This document shows, piece after piece, positions 25,388-33,549 of a stretch of DNA of 37,023 nucleotides. Numbering within the stretch: position 1 is the first letter of the stretch; each line of letters starts with the position of its first letter. Origin of the DNA: Anaerolineales bacterium (GTDB lineage Bacteria > Chloroflexota > Anaerolineae > Anaerolineales > Villigracilaceae). Under the pieces are notes generated by a model. It saw only the letters and a program-made list of their open reading frames with translations, had not been told where the DNA came from and ran no database searches. The DNA is taken from contig JADGEO010000031.1 of assembly GCA_016744335.1 (NCBI GenBank), forward strand, positions 4,431 to 41,453. The letters run 5' to 3'. The position numbers were made by a program, and so were the translations under genes.

Positions 25388-25664
25388 AAAATCTCAAAAA
25401 AATGTTGACCAACGACACGCAAGCCTAAAGCACGTGCGTAGCAGGGAGCGTTATGCGATATCCTGTTTTGTAAGCGTTCAGCCATATTAAAATTATGCCT
25501 TAATCTTTCAACGCGAATTTACGCGAATGAGCGAATGACGCGAATTTTTAATGCTTTTGCTATATTTTTTCAGGAAACTCATACGTTTTTGTCATCTTTG
25601 CACAAAAAAACAAAAAAAGTTTTTGAAATCCGCGAAAATCTGTCTAATCCGTAAAATCCGCGTT
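25388..25664. other. Intergenic region with decayed repeat words
   Basis: No gene is visible. Repeated ACGCGAAT words (25510-25545) face AATCCGCGAAAATCTG and AATCCGTAAAATCCGCG (25628-25665), giving a loose inverted arrangement like the intergenic repeat at 26584-26824. Confidence 0.45.
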
Positions 25665-26498
25665 CTATTTTGAGCCCCCTGAACGCTTACCCCGTTTTTT
25701 CTTTAATGCTTGCCTCACCAAAAAATCCATCAGCGGATAGATTAATCCACCCAGCAGATTGTTTAGGACAAAGAAGAATCTATTCCCCGCCCCGGGCAAA
25801 ATCAGATACTTTTTCTTTGCAATCCCTTCTAAAGTTGTCTCGGCAACCGCATCTGCCGAAAGCAAACCTGCCGAACCAGAAATCTCTTTGGTTTCAAAGG
25901 GCTTATATTTGTTTTCATCTGCCATCATAGGGGTATCAGTATCAGGCGGGAAAACGATAGAAACATCAATACCTCTATATTTCATCTCAGAGCGCAAAAC
26001 ATCGGTATAGCCGCGCACCGCAAATTTAGACGCACCATAAGCCCCAAACCCAAACGCGCCGATAAACCCCGCCGTAGATGAGACATTCACAATATGTCCG
26101 CTCCCCCGTTCTAGCATGGCAGGGAGTGCAGTTTGAGTGAGATAAACCGTGCCAAGATAATTGACCTGAATCATCTGTTCAAAGATTTTAATGGGGATTT
26201 CTTCGATATAAGCTGGATGCGTCACCCCAGCATTATTGATGATGATATCTGGAAGACCAATCTCAGATTGGAGGTGGGCGAACGCGTTTTTAACTTGCTC
26301 TTGCTCCCCAACATCTACCACACGATAGGCGTGATTGCCATCGCCTCCCAGCGTAGCCAGTGTTTCCTTAAGAAGTGATTCTCGCCGTGCCCAAATATGT
26401 ACATGCGCACCTTTTTCTGCAAGCTGACGCGCCAACGCTTGCCCAATGCCGCTTGAGCCGCCAGTAATAACGATGAGTTTCTTTTGAAAAAATGTCAT
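25665..26498 (-). CDS. Short-chain dehydrogenase/reductase
   Basis: A 277-residue classical SDR. The NAD(P) motif TGGSSGIG is at 12-19, NNAG at 88-91, and the catalytic Ser140, Tyr154 and Lys158 are in VNVSSTAG and YGASK. HIWARR after the second strand favours NADPH. The C-terminal LNNLLGGLIYPLMDFLVRQALKKKR is hydrophobic then basic, as in membrane-associated 3-ketodihydrosphingosine reductase-like SDRs, but many SDRs share this. AAAGGATT before ATG 26498 decides the start. It is monocistronic between repeat regions. Confidence 0.88.
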   Translation of the reverse strand: MTFFQKKLIVITGGSSGIGQALARQLAEKGAHVHIWARRESLLKETLATLGGDGNHAYRVVDVGEQEQVKNAFAHLQSEIGLPDIIINNAGVTHPAYIEEIPIKIFEQMIQVNYLGTVYLTQTALPAMLERGSGHIVNVSSTAGFIGAFGFGAYGASKFAVRGYTDVLRSEMKYRGIDVSIVFPPDTDTPMMADENKYKPFETKEISGSAGLLSADAVAETTLEGIAKKKYLILPGAGNRFFFVLNNLLGGLIYPLMDFLVRQALKKKRGKRSGGSK

Positions 26499-26583
26499 TG
26501 ATAATCCTTTTGAAAACAACTTTCTAGCCATCTGATACTTTGGGTGAGACAATAAATACAAACTGTGAAACTATCAGGCAGAA

Positions 26584-26824
26584 AAATTCACCACAGATAA
26601 ACAGGATAAACGCTGATTTAAAAACTTTGCTTTATGCTAAGCTGAAAGGTATCACAGTAGTTAAACGTGGTAAAAATACCAAAACAAGATGCTTTGAGCC
26701 TTGAAATGTTTAGCAAGCACTTTAAACTATCATTTTTTCGCGATCTTTGCTAATTCGCGTTAAAGATTTTAAGACTTTTCATCAAGAAATATCCTGTTTA
26801 TCTGTGTTCATCTGTGGTTAATTT
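26584..26824. repeat. Intergenic inverted repeat of the CACAGATAAACAGGAT family
   Basis: CACAGATAAACAGGAT (26592-26607) is exactly inverted at 26791-26806, and the flanks (AAATTCACCACAGA and TCTGTGGTTAATTT) pair with two mismatches. The 180 bp between carry no gene. Words of this kind are widespread in environmental bacterial genomes as non-coding repeats. Confidence 0.7.
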
Positions 26825-26852
26825 CTAACGACATGACACTTTTGTTTTTGCA

Positions 26853-26963
26853 GGTGGCTGAGTAGCTCCGAATGCTTTTTCGGAGTGTATCGAAGCCACA
26901 AAAAAGCCGATTTTATACTAATTCTTGGTTTCGATACGGCGAAAAGCATCGCCTACTCAACCA
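26853..26963. repeat. MITE-like element B
   Basis: It begins GGTGGCTGAGTAG and ends GCCTACTCAACCA, with GTATCGAAGCCA facing TTGGTTTCGATAC inside. GGCGATGCTTTTC near the ends is shared with element A (inverted), identifying the two as relatives. Confidence 0.7.
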
Positions 26964-27044
26964 ACACGCGCTTCTTCTTCCAAACTGTCATGTGACTAGG
27001 TTAATTTTAGAACTATGGTAGAAAATTTCAAATCATTTTTCAAC

Positions 27045-27884
27045 CTAAAGCCCAATCTCTTTCTTTACCATATTAATCGCATCCCGCAACTCTTTAGCTG
27101 ATTTACGCGGGCTCTCTGCCCGCGCAATTGAACGCGATACGCTAATTAACATCCCCAAGCCATCTTTGCGTAAGCCGGCTTTGAGTGCAGTAGCTAAGTC
27201 GCCACCTTGTGCGCCAACACCGGGCGCGAGAAACCACAAATCAGGTGCGGCGGCGCGGACATTGGCTAAAGCCTCTGGTTGGGTTGCCCCAACTACAAGA
27301 CCGATATTATTTTGTGTATTCCAATTTTGGGCAAGTTTTGCGACATATTCATATAATCGTTCGTGGGCAGGGGCAACCCCAGACCCTACGATTAGATTCT
27401 GTAAATCATCACTGCCTGGATTTGATGTCTTACATAATAGAAATGCCCCATTTTCAGGATTTGAAATAAAGGGGTCAACAGAATCTTTTCCCAAATACGG
27501 GTTCAGCGTAATCGCATCTGCGCTGAGATGCTCGAAAGCAGATTTTGCGTAGGCATCGGCTGTAGATGCAATATCACCACGTTTGGCATCAAGAATAACA
27601 GGAATAGATAGGGCATTGATATGGGCAATCAGTTTTTTTAGCGCAGTCCAACCCTCGGCACCAAAAATCTCGAAGAAGGCGGCATTGGGCTTAAATGCTA
27701 GGGCATAATCGGCTGTTTCTTTAACGATTCCCAAGCAGAAGTTAAGAGCGTCTTCGGCTGTGGGATGTTGAAGGCCTTGCCTTGAGCCAGTCGAAAGGTC
27801 GGCTAAATGTGGGTCGAGTCCAATACAGAGTAAAGATTGGGCATCCTCTGCGCGTCCATCTAAAGTATCAATAAAAGTTTTCAT
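27045..27884 (-). CDS. pyrF: Orotidine-5'-phosphate decarboxylase
   Basis: A 279-residue OMP decarboxylase that makes UMP in the last step of de novo pyrimidine synthesis. LCIGLDPHLADL at the N-terminus, catalytic LDAKRGDIASTADAY (about 96-110), TLNPYLGKDSV and FLAPGVGAQGGD are the active-site loops; length and motifs fit the type 2 PyrF found in actinobacteria and Chloroflexota. It starts 12 bp after the pyrB stop with GGAG before ATG, so the two form an operon. Confidence 0.96.
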   Translation of the reverse strand: MKTFIDTLDGRAEDAQSLLCIGLDPHLADLSTGSRQGLQHPTAEDALNFCLGIVKETADYALAFKPNAAFFEIFGAEGWTALKKLIAHINALSIPVILDAKRGDIASTADAYAKSAFEHLSADAITLNPYLGKDSVDPFISNPENGAFLLCKTSNPGSDDLQNLIVGSGVAPAHERLYEYVAKLAQNWNTQNNIGLVVGATQPEALANVRAAAPDLWFLAPGVGAQGGDLATALKAGLRKDGLGMLISVSRSIARAESPRKSAKELRDAINMVKKEIGL

Positions 27885-27896
27885 TTTTCTCCGTTT

Positions 27897-28880
27897 TTAC
27901 GCTTTTCCAAGCACCATCGCCAACAACGCCATTCTCACATAAAGCCCATATTCCATTTGTCTAAAATAGGCGGCGCGGGGGTCGGAATCAACATCGGTGG
28001 TGATTTCGTTTACGCGAGGGAGGGGGTGCATGATAATCATTTGCTCTTTGGCGAGTTGCATCATTTCGGGGTCAATAATAAATTCATCTGCGACTTTTTT
28101 ATAATCGGCGGGATTTTCAAAACGCTCTTTCTGAATACGGGTCACATAAAGCACATCCGTTTCTGGCAAAATCTCTTCAAGAGAAGCATACTCAGCTTGT
28201 GGGATGCCTTTCTCGGCTACATCTTCCATCACTTCGGCGGGCATTTTTAGGATATCAGGGGAAACATAGTTGAGCTTCACGTCGTAAAGAGTCAGCAAGC
28301 GTGCCAAAGAATGAACGGTGCGCCCATATTTCAAATCGCCGAGCATGGTGACGGTCAGGCCATCAATTTCACCTTCGCCGAGTTCTGAAAATATGGTAAA
28401 CAAATCGAGCAATGCTTGTGTGGGGTGCTCGCCCACGCCATCACCTGCGTTTAAGATAGGCTTCGATGCCGCCGCAGCCGCGATTTTTGCCGACCCCATC
28501 TCGGGGTGTCGCAATACAATCACATCTGAATAACATTCTAGCGAGCGCACTGTATCTGCCAAGCTTTCACCTTTTGAAACCGATGAGAATTTAACATTAT
28601 TAATCGGAATAACACTCCCTCCGAGACGTTCCATCGCGGCGTGAAAAGATGAGGACGTACGCGTGGAAGGCTCGTAAAATAAATTTGCTAAAATTTTACC
28701 TTTGAGCAGGTCAAAGGTACCAATGCGGTCGACCATCCCGTGCATTTCGTGGGCAACGCCAAAGATGTAATCGAGGTCTTTGCGATCAAATTGCTTGACA
28801 GACAAAATATCTTTACCGTACCAAGGTGTGTGGATATTGTCGCCAAAGGGCAGGTGAGGGGATTGAGGGGAAGTGGGCAT
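27897..28880 (-). CDS. pyrB: Aspartate carbamoyltransferase catalytic subunit
   Basis: A 327-residue ATCase, which joins carbamoyl phosphate and aspartate to carbamoyl-aspartate. The phosphate loop [12 protein letters not shown] (about 68-79), [29 protein letters not shown] and [10 protein letters not shown] are all intact. No pyrI regulatory chain follows; pyrF is next. AAGGAGACT precedes the start. The 450-bp upstream region contains the leader peptide and hairpin described separately. Confidence 0.97.
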   Translation of the reverse strand: MPTSPQSPHLPFGDNIHTPWYGKDILSVKQFDRKDLDYIFGVAHEMHGMVDRIGTFDLLKGKILANLFYEPSTRTSSSFHAAMERLGGSVIPINNVKFSSVSKGESLADTVRSLECYSDVIVLRHPEMGSAKIAAAAASKPILNAGDGVGEHPTQALLDLFTIFSELGEGEIDGLTVTMLGDLKYGRTVHSLARLLTLYDVKLNYVSPDILKMPAEVMEDVAEKGIPQAEYASLEEILPETDVLYVTRIQKERFENPADYKKVADEFIIDPEMMQLAKEQMIIMHPLPRVNEITTDVDSDPRAAYFRQMEYGLYVRMALLAMVLGKA

Positions 28881-29024
28881 GAATTAGTCTCCTTGTTTGT
28901 TGGTCTAAATGGTCTAACCAGTCTGAGTGGTCAGATGGTTTTTTTGACATTTGCTCTAGCCGCTATCCCAGCGGTGGGTTTTTAGAAACTCAATATGCAA
29001 TACAACCTGTGTCTATCTATAAAA

Positions 29025-29057
29025 AAACTTCCGAAGTTTTGAAAACTTCGGAAGTTT
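29025..29057 (-). terminator. Candidate pyr-operon attenuator hairpin
   Basis: AAACTTCCGAAGTTTT and AAAACTTCGGAAGTTT pair perfectly over 16 bp around a single base. Read on the minus strand the stem continues into a run of seven T, so it terminates transcription heading into pyrB. It begins inside the stop codon of the leader ORF. No minus-strand gene other than that leader lies upstream. Confidence 0.85.
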
Positions 29058-29130
29058 AATGGAAACGATAAAAGGAAGAATAGAAATCATTCTTTGCCAG
29101 ATCAGTTTTATGAAACGATGTATATGCCAT
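29056..29130 (-). CDS. Putative pyr leader peptide (24 aa)
   Basis: ATG at 29130 has an excellent ribosome site (AAAGGAG, 6 bases before). The peptide begins MAYTSFHKTDLA and ends in FYSSFYRFH, stopping with TAA at 29058-29056. The second half is encoded by a T-rich tract (GATTTCTATTCTTCCTTTTA), so the transcript is U-rich just before the hairpin. A ribosome at the stop codon would cover the hairpin's first arm. This arrangement resembles the E. coli pyrBI leader, where low UTP slows polymerase, keeps the ribosome close and prevents termination. The peptide sequence itself resembles nothing known. Confidence 0.7.
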   Translation of the reverse strand: MAYTSFHKTDLAKNDFYSSFYRFH

Positions 29131-29153
29131 ATTTTACTCCTTTGATGGCGTTC

Positions 29154-29159
29154 ATTATA
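29154..29159 (-). promoter_or_regulatory. -10 box of the pyr leader transcript
   Basis: TATAAT on the minus strand, 24 bp before the leader ATG. An A-tract (nine A on the minus strand) lies about 14-22 bases further upstream. No clear -35 hexamer at 17 bp. Confidence 0.6.
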
Positions 29160-29338
29160 CAACAAAGCGCATTTTTTTTTACGCAAATTCTTAATATGGA
29201 GTCAAAAGTCTCCAGACATTTGCGCTTGCCTGCTCTAACCTCGAGGTTTCGGACTCCTTTCATCATAAACGAGAGTTATCAAGCCAACTTTGGAATTACT
29301 AAAAAAAAGCCTCGATTCTATGGTATCTTTTTCTCACC

Positions 29339-30517
29339 ATGAAACTAAACAAACAACTTGACCAAATTCGTGAATCTTCCACCGTAGCGATGGCAGATCG
29401 CGTGCTGGCACTCAAAGCCAGCGGACGTAAAATTATCCCCCTGCATGTGGGCGATCCAGATTTTGAGACTCCGCACGCAATTGTGGATGCGGCAATGGAT
29501 GCGCTAACGAATGGCGATACTCACTACGCCTCCAGCCGCGGCGACCGTGAGTTGAAGTTGGTTGCCGCCGAAAAACATCTGCGCGAAGTGGGCATCTCCT
29601 ATGACCCCGAAAGCGAAATCCAAATTACGCACGGGGGCATTCACGCTTATTATTTGGCGTTGCAATCTATCTTAAATCCGGGTGATGAAGTCTTAATTCC
29701 CGACCCAAGCTGGGCAACTCATAGCAATATGGCCACATTACTGCGCGGGGTGGTGAGACGCGTCCCCGCACCGGCAGAAAATGGGTTTATCCCCCCCATC
29801 TCAAGTTGGGAAGCGGCACTCACGCCCAAAACACGCGCGCTTATCGTCAACTATCCTTCTAATCCTACTGGGGTTTATCCATCCAAAGAATATCTAGAAA
29901 AGTTGCAAACTTTTGCTATCCAAAATAATTTGTGGGTAGTAAGCGATGAGGTCTATCAGAACCTTTATTATGAAGAAAAACCAATTTCGTTGGGCGCATT
30001 CCCAGAGGCAAAAGAGCGCACAATTTTGCTGAATTCTTTCTCGAAAAGTTATGCGATGACGGGCTGGCGAGTGGGCTATTTGCTTGCGCCAAAAGGGGTG
30101 ATAAAGCGGGCGATAAAAGCCAGCCAGAATTCAATTACCTGCGTGGCACCTTTCATCCAAAAAGCGGCGGCATTTGCGCTCAAAGACGCGGGCGTGCAAA
30201 AAGAAGCCGATGCAATGCGCGCCGCCTATGCCCGCAGGCGTGCCTTAGTTTTGCGCGTTGCCGATGAGTATCCGAAGAGCCGCCTCAAACTCACGCCACC
30301 GCAAGGTGCATTTTACTTTTTCTTAGATTTTCGCTTTTTAGGGCGTTCATCTCTTGAAATTTGTGAAGAGATTTTAGATGCGACCGGCGTTGCGCTTATC
30401 CCCGGCTCTGCTTTTGGAAAAGAGGGAGAGGGTTTTGCACGAATGACTATAGCGGCGTCTGATGCGGATGTGGAAGCAGGAATTCGGGCTATTTTTGAGT
30501 GGGTGGGGGAGCGGTGA
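29339..30517 (+). CDS. Class I/II pyridoxal-phosphate aminotransferase (aspartate aminotransferase-like)
   Basis: A 392-residue fold-type I aminotransferase. VGDPDFETP (about 37-45), NYPSNPTG (about 170), SDEVYQNLYY and SFSKSYAMTGWRVGY with Schiff-base Lys236 are the PLP and substrate motifs of the AAT I-gamma group, acting on aspartate, aromatic or other amino acids. No Shine-Dalgarno precedes ATG 29339, and TATGGT lies only about 20 bp upstream, so a short or absent leader is possible. It is divergent from the pyr leader. Confidence 0.92.
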   Translation: MKLNKQLDQIRESSTVAMADRVLALKASGRKIIPLHVGDPDFETPHAIVDAAMDALTNGDTHYASSRGDRELKLVAAEKHLREVGISYDPESEIQITHGGIHAYYLALQSILNPGDEVLIPDPSWATHSNMATLLRGVVRRVPAPAENGFIPPISSWEAALTPKTRALIVNYPSNPTGVYPSKEYLEKLQTFAIQNNLWVVSDEVYQNLYYEEKPISLGAFPEAKERTILLNSFSKSYAMTGWRVGYLLAPKGVIKRAIKASQNSITCVAPFIQKAAAFALKDAGVQKEADAMRAAYARRRALVLRVADEYPKSRLKLTPPQGAFYFFLDFRFLGRSSLEICEEILDATGVALIPGSAFGKEGEGFARMTIAASDADVEAGIRAIFEWVGER

Positions 30518-30593
30518 TCAGTGGTCGGTTTTCAGTAATCAGTGCAGTGTTGAGAGAGTGTAAGAATATGTAATCTGCTTTTTATATGTCGAC

Positions 30594-31079
30594 ATGATAA
30601 AAGACGTAACAAGAAAAGGGCCAGGAAACAGTATTGTACTTTGTGACCATCAAAGTTGTGGTTGGTATGAAGCATCTATGCCAGGAAACATCTTTTATGC
30701 ATACATAGGACGGGTAGCTGGTTTTACCGAAATAGAGCTTCGTGCTGGGGCAGTATTTGCTCAACAAACAGACCCTGACAATAACCCTGATACAAATGAT
30801 TGGCAACCTTCATGGAGCCCAATAGGGTTAGATCAAGCTACCGATCAAACCGCCATCACTCTAGGTTTTCAACTGTACAATCTAACACGCGGCAGTTCCG
30901 ACATAAATTCTGTAACCGCGGCTTTCAAAACAGTTTTGAAACAATACAAAAAAGGCTTGCATCATCAATTCCCAGCTTTTACATCGTATTCTGTGTCTTA
31001 CCCAAATACACCTAATGGTCCATTGTATCCAATTGGAAGGTTTGACGGCAATAATGGCATAGGTTGGCTTGGGAGATAA
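30594..31079 (+). CDS. Polymorphic toxin tip, Ntox44-like (tentative)
   Basis: A 161-residue protein without signal peptide. The block PGNIFYAYIGRVAGFTEIEL, the A-rich turn after it and DQTAITLGFQLYN recall the polymorphic toxin type 44 (Ntox44) domain found at the C-terminus of Rhs and related secreted proteins, a predicted nuclease-type toxin; this is recognition by eye. An in-frame stop at 30561 separates it from any N-terminal Rhs part, and no good ribosome site precedes ATG 30594. It is probably a displaced tip. A membrane-anchored protein follows one base later. Confidence 0.5.
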   Translation: MIKDVTRKGPGNSIVLCDHQSCGWYEASMPGNIFYAYIGRVAGFTEIELRAGAVFAQQTDPDNNPDTNDWQPSWSPIGLDQATDQTAITLGFQLYNLTRGSSDINSVTAAFKTVLKQYKKGLHHQFPAFTSYSVSYPNTPNGPLYPIGRFDGNNGIGWLGR

Positions 31080-31080
31080 A

Positions 31081-31653
31081 ATGAATATAAAAAAACATCA
31101 TATATTGATTGCATCTGGTGTTATTTTAGCTTTAGGTGCAAGTTATCTCTTCTCTATAAAAAGACCTGCGATAAAAGAGCTACTAGTTGATGTTACAGTA
31201 TTCCCTTCGGGGTGGTTCGCAGACCCAGAAGGTGCACAACCATCACCTTCTGCAACCCTTGGGGGTATCAGGTCTGAAGAACGGACAACTCTCTTTTTTC
31301 ACTCAATAATAGGTAGTGCTAGTGAAGAAATTGAACGCTTTAAAAATAATAGTCAGGCAACGCAAGAGTTTTTCTCAAAGAAAGCTTGGGAGTTTCGTGA
31401 AGATAAGGAGATAGGAGTATTTTATATCCCTAACGAACTTCCATATCACAGCACTGTAGCCGATCAGTATTATTTTTCTTGTGTGGATCATGATGCTTAC
31501 CCTTATCCATTTCTAGGATGTTCTTATCTGGCCCAATATGGAGAATATACTGTAACTTTTAGGATAGCTTGGAAGCTTGATGTTATGAGCTTTAGCGAAC
31601 TCGAAGAAGTGTTACTCGCAATTGACGAGAAAATGAGTCCATATACAGAATAG
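31081..31653 (+). CDS. Membrane-anchored protein of unknown function, candidate immunity partner
   Basis: A 190-residue protein with a single N-terminal membrane segment (about 7-24, ILIASGVILALGASYLFSI) and a soluble outer domain (FPSGWFADPEGAQPS, then AAWEFR-like and YYFSCVDHDAYPYPFLGC). GGGAG precedes ATG 31081, overlapping the stop of the toxin-like gene, so the pair is translated together. Position directly after a toxin tip is that of an immunity gene. No family was recognised. Confidence 0.6.
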   Translation: MNIKKHHILIASGVILALGASYLFSIKRPAIKELLVDVTVFPSGWFADPEGAQPSPSATLGGIRSEERTTLFFHSIIGSASEEIERFKNNSQATQEFFSKKAWEFREDKEIGVFYIPNELPYHSTVADQYYFSCVDHDAYPYPFLGCSYLAQYGEYTVTFRIAWKLDVMSFSELEEVLLAIDEKMSPYTE

Positions 31654-31664
31654 TTTTGCTGATA

Positions 31665-31681
31665 GCGGTCTAGGAGATCGC
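31665..31681 (+). repeat. Border palindrome, copy 1 (degenerate)
   Basis: GCGGTCT-AGG-AGATCGC, one mismatch from the perfect palindrome of copies 2 and 3. It lies between the membrane protein and the VapBC-like promoter, and the frame still reads GLGDR followed by unrelated residues. Confidence 0.75.
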
Positions 31682-31700
31682 GAACATTATACAACAACAC

Positions 31701-31729
31701 TTGACAGGCGTACAAAACACACGTATTAT
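31701..31729 (+). promoter_or_regulatory. Promoter of the antitoxin-toxin pair
   Basis: TTGACA (31701-31706), 17-bp spacer, TATTAT (31724-31729), ending 19 bp before the antitoxin ATG. This is one of the best promoters in the window. Confidence 0.75.
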
Positions 31730-31748
31730 GTATGGCAGGAGAAATAAT

Positions 31749-31985
31749 ATGCAAAAAACAAAGCTAACGGTACGCGTCCCACAAAATTTACTCAATAACT
31801 TTAGGCGATATGCTCAAGAGAAAAATACAACAATGACATCTCTTGTAGAGACTTATCTTTACAGCATTCCACCCCAAAAAATACTTACCGATGCCCCCAT
31901 TGTTCATCGGCTAAGTGGCATATTGTCCCCTGAAATTAGCGTTGCCGATCATAAAAAACATCTGGAATTGAAATATGGCAACTAA
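31749..31985 (+). CDS. Ribbon-helix-helix-type antitoxin (candidate)
   Basis: A 78-residue protein beginning MQKTKLTVRVPQNLLNNFRR, followed by YAQEKNTTMTSLVETYL: a short beta strand and two helices as in RHH DNA-binding antitoxins. The acidic/hydrophobic tail would bind the toxin. AGGAG precedes ATG 31749; the longer frame to 31701 starts inside the promoter and is rejected. It overlaps the PIN gene by 11 bp. Confidence 0.75.
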   Translation: MQKTKLTVRVPQNLLNNFRRYAQEKNTTMTSLVETYLYSIPPQKILTDAPIVHRLSGILSPEISVADHKKHLELKYGN

Positions 31986-32394
31986 ACCCATTATTTTGAT
32001 TGATACTAATGTCATCTTAGATGTCTTGCAAAGAAGAGAGCCTTTTTACGAAGCATCTGCACATGTACTAGCCGGTGTAGAGACAGGAGCAATCGAAGGT
32101 TTTATTGCCGCACATAGTATTACTACTCTCTTTTATCTCATTCAGAAAGACCAATCATCCGCAAAGGCACGTGCAAGTATTACCAGCCTATTGCAAATTC
32201 TTAAAATCGCTCCAGTTAATCAAAGTACGATTGATCAGGCTCTTAACCTTGATTATAGCGATTTTGAAGATGCTGTTCAGATGATTTCTGCTCTACAATG
32301 TAAAGCAGAATATCTAATCACACGCAATATAGCAGACTATAACCCACCTCTTCTTCCTGTGGTTCAGCCAATAGATTTCTTGGGCTTACTATAA
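31975..32394 (+). CDS. PIN-domain ribonuclease toxin (VapC-like)
   Basis: A 139-residue PIN domain. IILIDTNVILDVL (about 6-18) has the first Asp, SDFEDAVQMISAL (about 94-106) the central acidic residues, and LITRNIADY the last Asp region. Known VapC toxins cleave tRNA or rRNA and are neutralised by the partner encoded just upstream. Overlapping genes, shared promoter and order antitoxin-toxin support a type II module. It is inserted inside the Rhs tip array. Confidence 0.88.
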   Translation: MATKPIILIDTNVILDVLQRREPFYEASAHVLAGVETGAIEGFIAAHSITTLFYLIQKDQSSAKARASITSLLQILKIAPVNQSTIDQALNLDYSDFEDAVQMISALQCKAEYLITRNIADYNPPLLPVVQPIDFLGLL

Positions 32395-32400
32395 AGAATA

Positions 32401-32860
32401 CGGCGGTCTAGGAGACCGCCACCAGCAAAACGGCGTTAATTACACCCTTGATTTAGCCGCTGGTTTAACCCAAGTTTTGAACGACGGCACGAATACTTAT
32501 CTCTACGGAAACGGCAGAATAGCGCAAACAAGTAGTACAACTGAATACTTCTTGGGTGATGCTTTAGGCTCTGTCCGGCAATTGGCTGATTCTGCTGGCG
32601 TGGTTACGCTCACGCAAAGTTATTCTCCCTATGGTGAAACGATTTCTAGCATGGGCAGTGGCGCGAGTGCATACCAATTTACCGGAGAATCAAGAGATGC
32701 GAATGGGTTAACATATTTGCGGGCGCGATATTATAACTCTGGTGATGGTAGATTCCTTACTAGAGATACTTGGAACGGAGATTACAACAGACCGCTCTCT
32801 CTGAACAGGTGGAATTATGTGGAGGGGAATCCAGTTAATCATGTTGACCCAAGTGGACAT
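32401..32860 (+). repeat. Rhs core repeat, copy 1
   Basis: 460 bp that align without gaps to 34142-34601. It runs from the border palindrome to the Asp-Pro-Ser-Gly-His codons that end the Rhs core. Within it, 32609-32749 differs from the second copy at only two of 141 positions. Confidence 0.95.
32402..32420 (+). repeat. Border palindrome, copy 2
   Basis: GGCGGTCT-AGG-AGACCGCC, a perfect palindrome that codes for GGLGDRH in the Rhs frame. It marks the first bases of Rhs homology after the PIN gene stop at 32394. Confidence 0.9.
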
Positions 32861-33478
32861 TATCTCTGCAAAAATTCAGAGAATTGTGAACTGCCAACAA
32901 GAAACCAAAGGAGAAGCGGTAGTTTGGGTGTGTTTAGAAAAAGTTTCCAAATGCTTCCTGTTTTTGATCAAAAAAATTACGGTGAGACTCTTAATGAAGG
33001 ATATACAGGGTTTTACGGAAGCGGAGACTCAGTAACCCCAAATGCAGGGGACGCCATAGGTCTATTAAATGATTTCTTATTAGGGTGCAGACCCGCTCAT
33101 TTGAAAGGGTACACACCATATTCCCAGCGTGTGATTCTGAATTATTCAGTTCACTATCAGGATATTCCTCAAATTGACGCAACAAGAACGATTGCTTTAG
33201 ATAAGCTACGCATACGGAATTCATCTGATATTTTTGTAAACTATTCTGTTAGAGTGATTTCTGATAGGGTTTCCCAACCCCAAATTCAAACTTCATTCTC
33301 AGCTGCACCAAACGAAACAAAACAGGCTCCCTTCCCTATAGGAATGCTTGAAGCCTACAATAGATTTTCAGTATTGGTGCGTGCAAATAATCGTTGTCTT
33401 AGTAGTGAATGTCTTTTGCCTGATCCTCTTCCCCAGTTATATACTGGATTTTCAAATTTTGATTTTCACTATGAGTGA
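32402..33478 (+). pseudogene. Displaced Rhs C-terminal tip 1 with unknown terminal domain
   Basis: The Rhs frame opens at the border palindrome and has no ATG; the nearest alternative start is TTG 32477. The core reads YTLDLAAGLTQVL, YLYGNGRIAQ, FLGDALGSVRQ, and then LTYLRARYYNSGDGRF followed by DPSGH, the standard Rhs core end. After it come about 205 unique residues (KNSENCELPTRNQRR onward) with no motif I recognise, presumably the effector domain. Lack of start and N-terminus suggests a silent donor tip that becomes active only after recombination with a full Rhs gene elsewhere. A lipoprotein gene follows 71 bp later. Confidence 0.75.
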
Positions 33479-33549
33479 TCTCTTTTTTGTATATTAACTT
33501 GGCAAGAGATGTCGTAACTCATAAAAAATGTTCTAAATGAGGCTGCAAT

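Noticed and set aside
24734..27000. CRISPR array
   Set aside because: Repeated words are inverted, few and irregularly spaced; no regular repeat-spacer units exist.
29094..29342. Plus-strand ORF of 82 codons upstream of the aminotransferase
   Set aside because: It is the antisense of the pyr leader region and ends at the aminotransferase start. It has no ribosome site, and composition is not protein-like.
32402..32420. GGCGGTCTAGGAGACCGCC as a free-standing mobile palindrome or terminator
   Set aside because: In copies 2 and 3 it is in-frame Rhs coding sequence (GLGDR), and no T run follows. It is kept as a border motif, not as an independent element.
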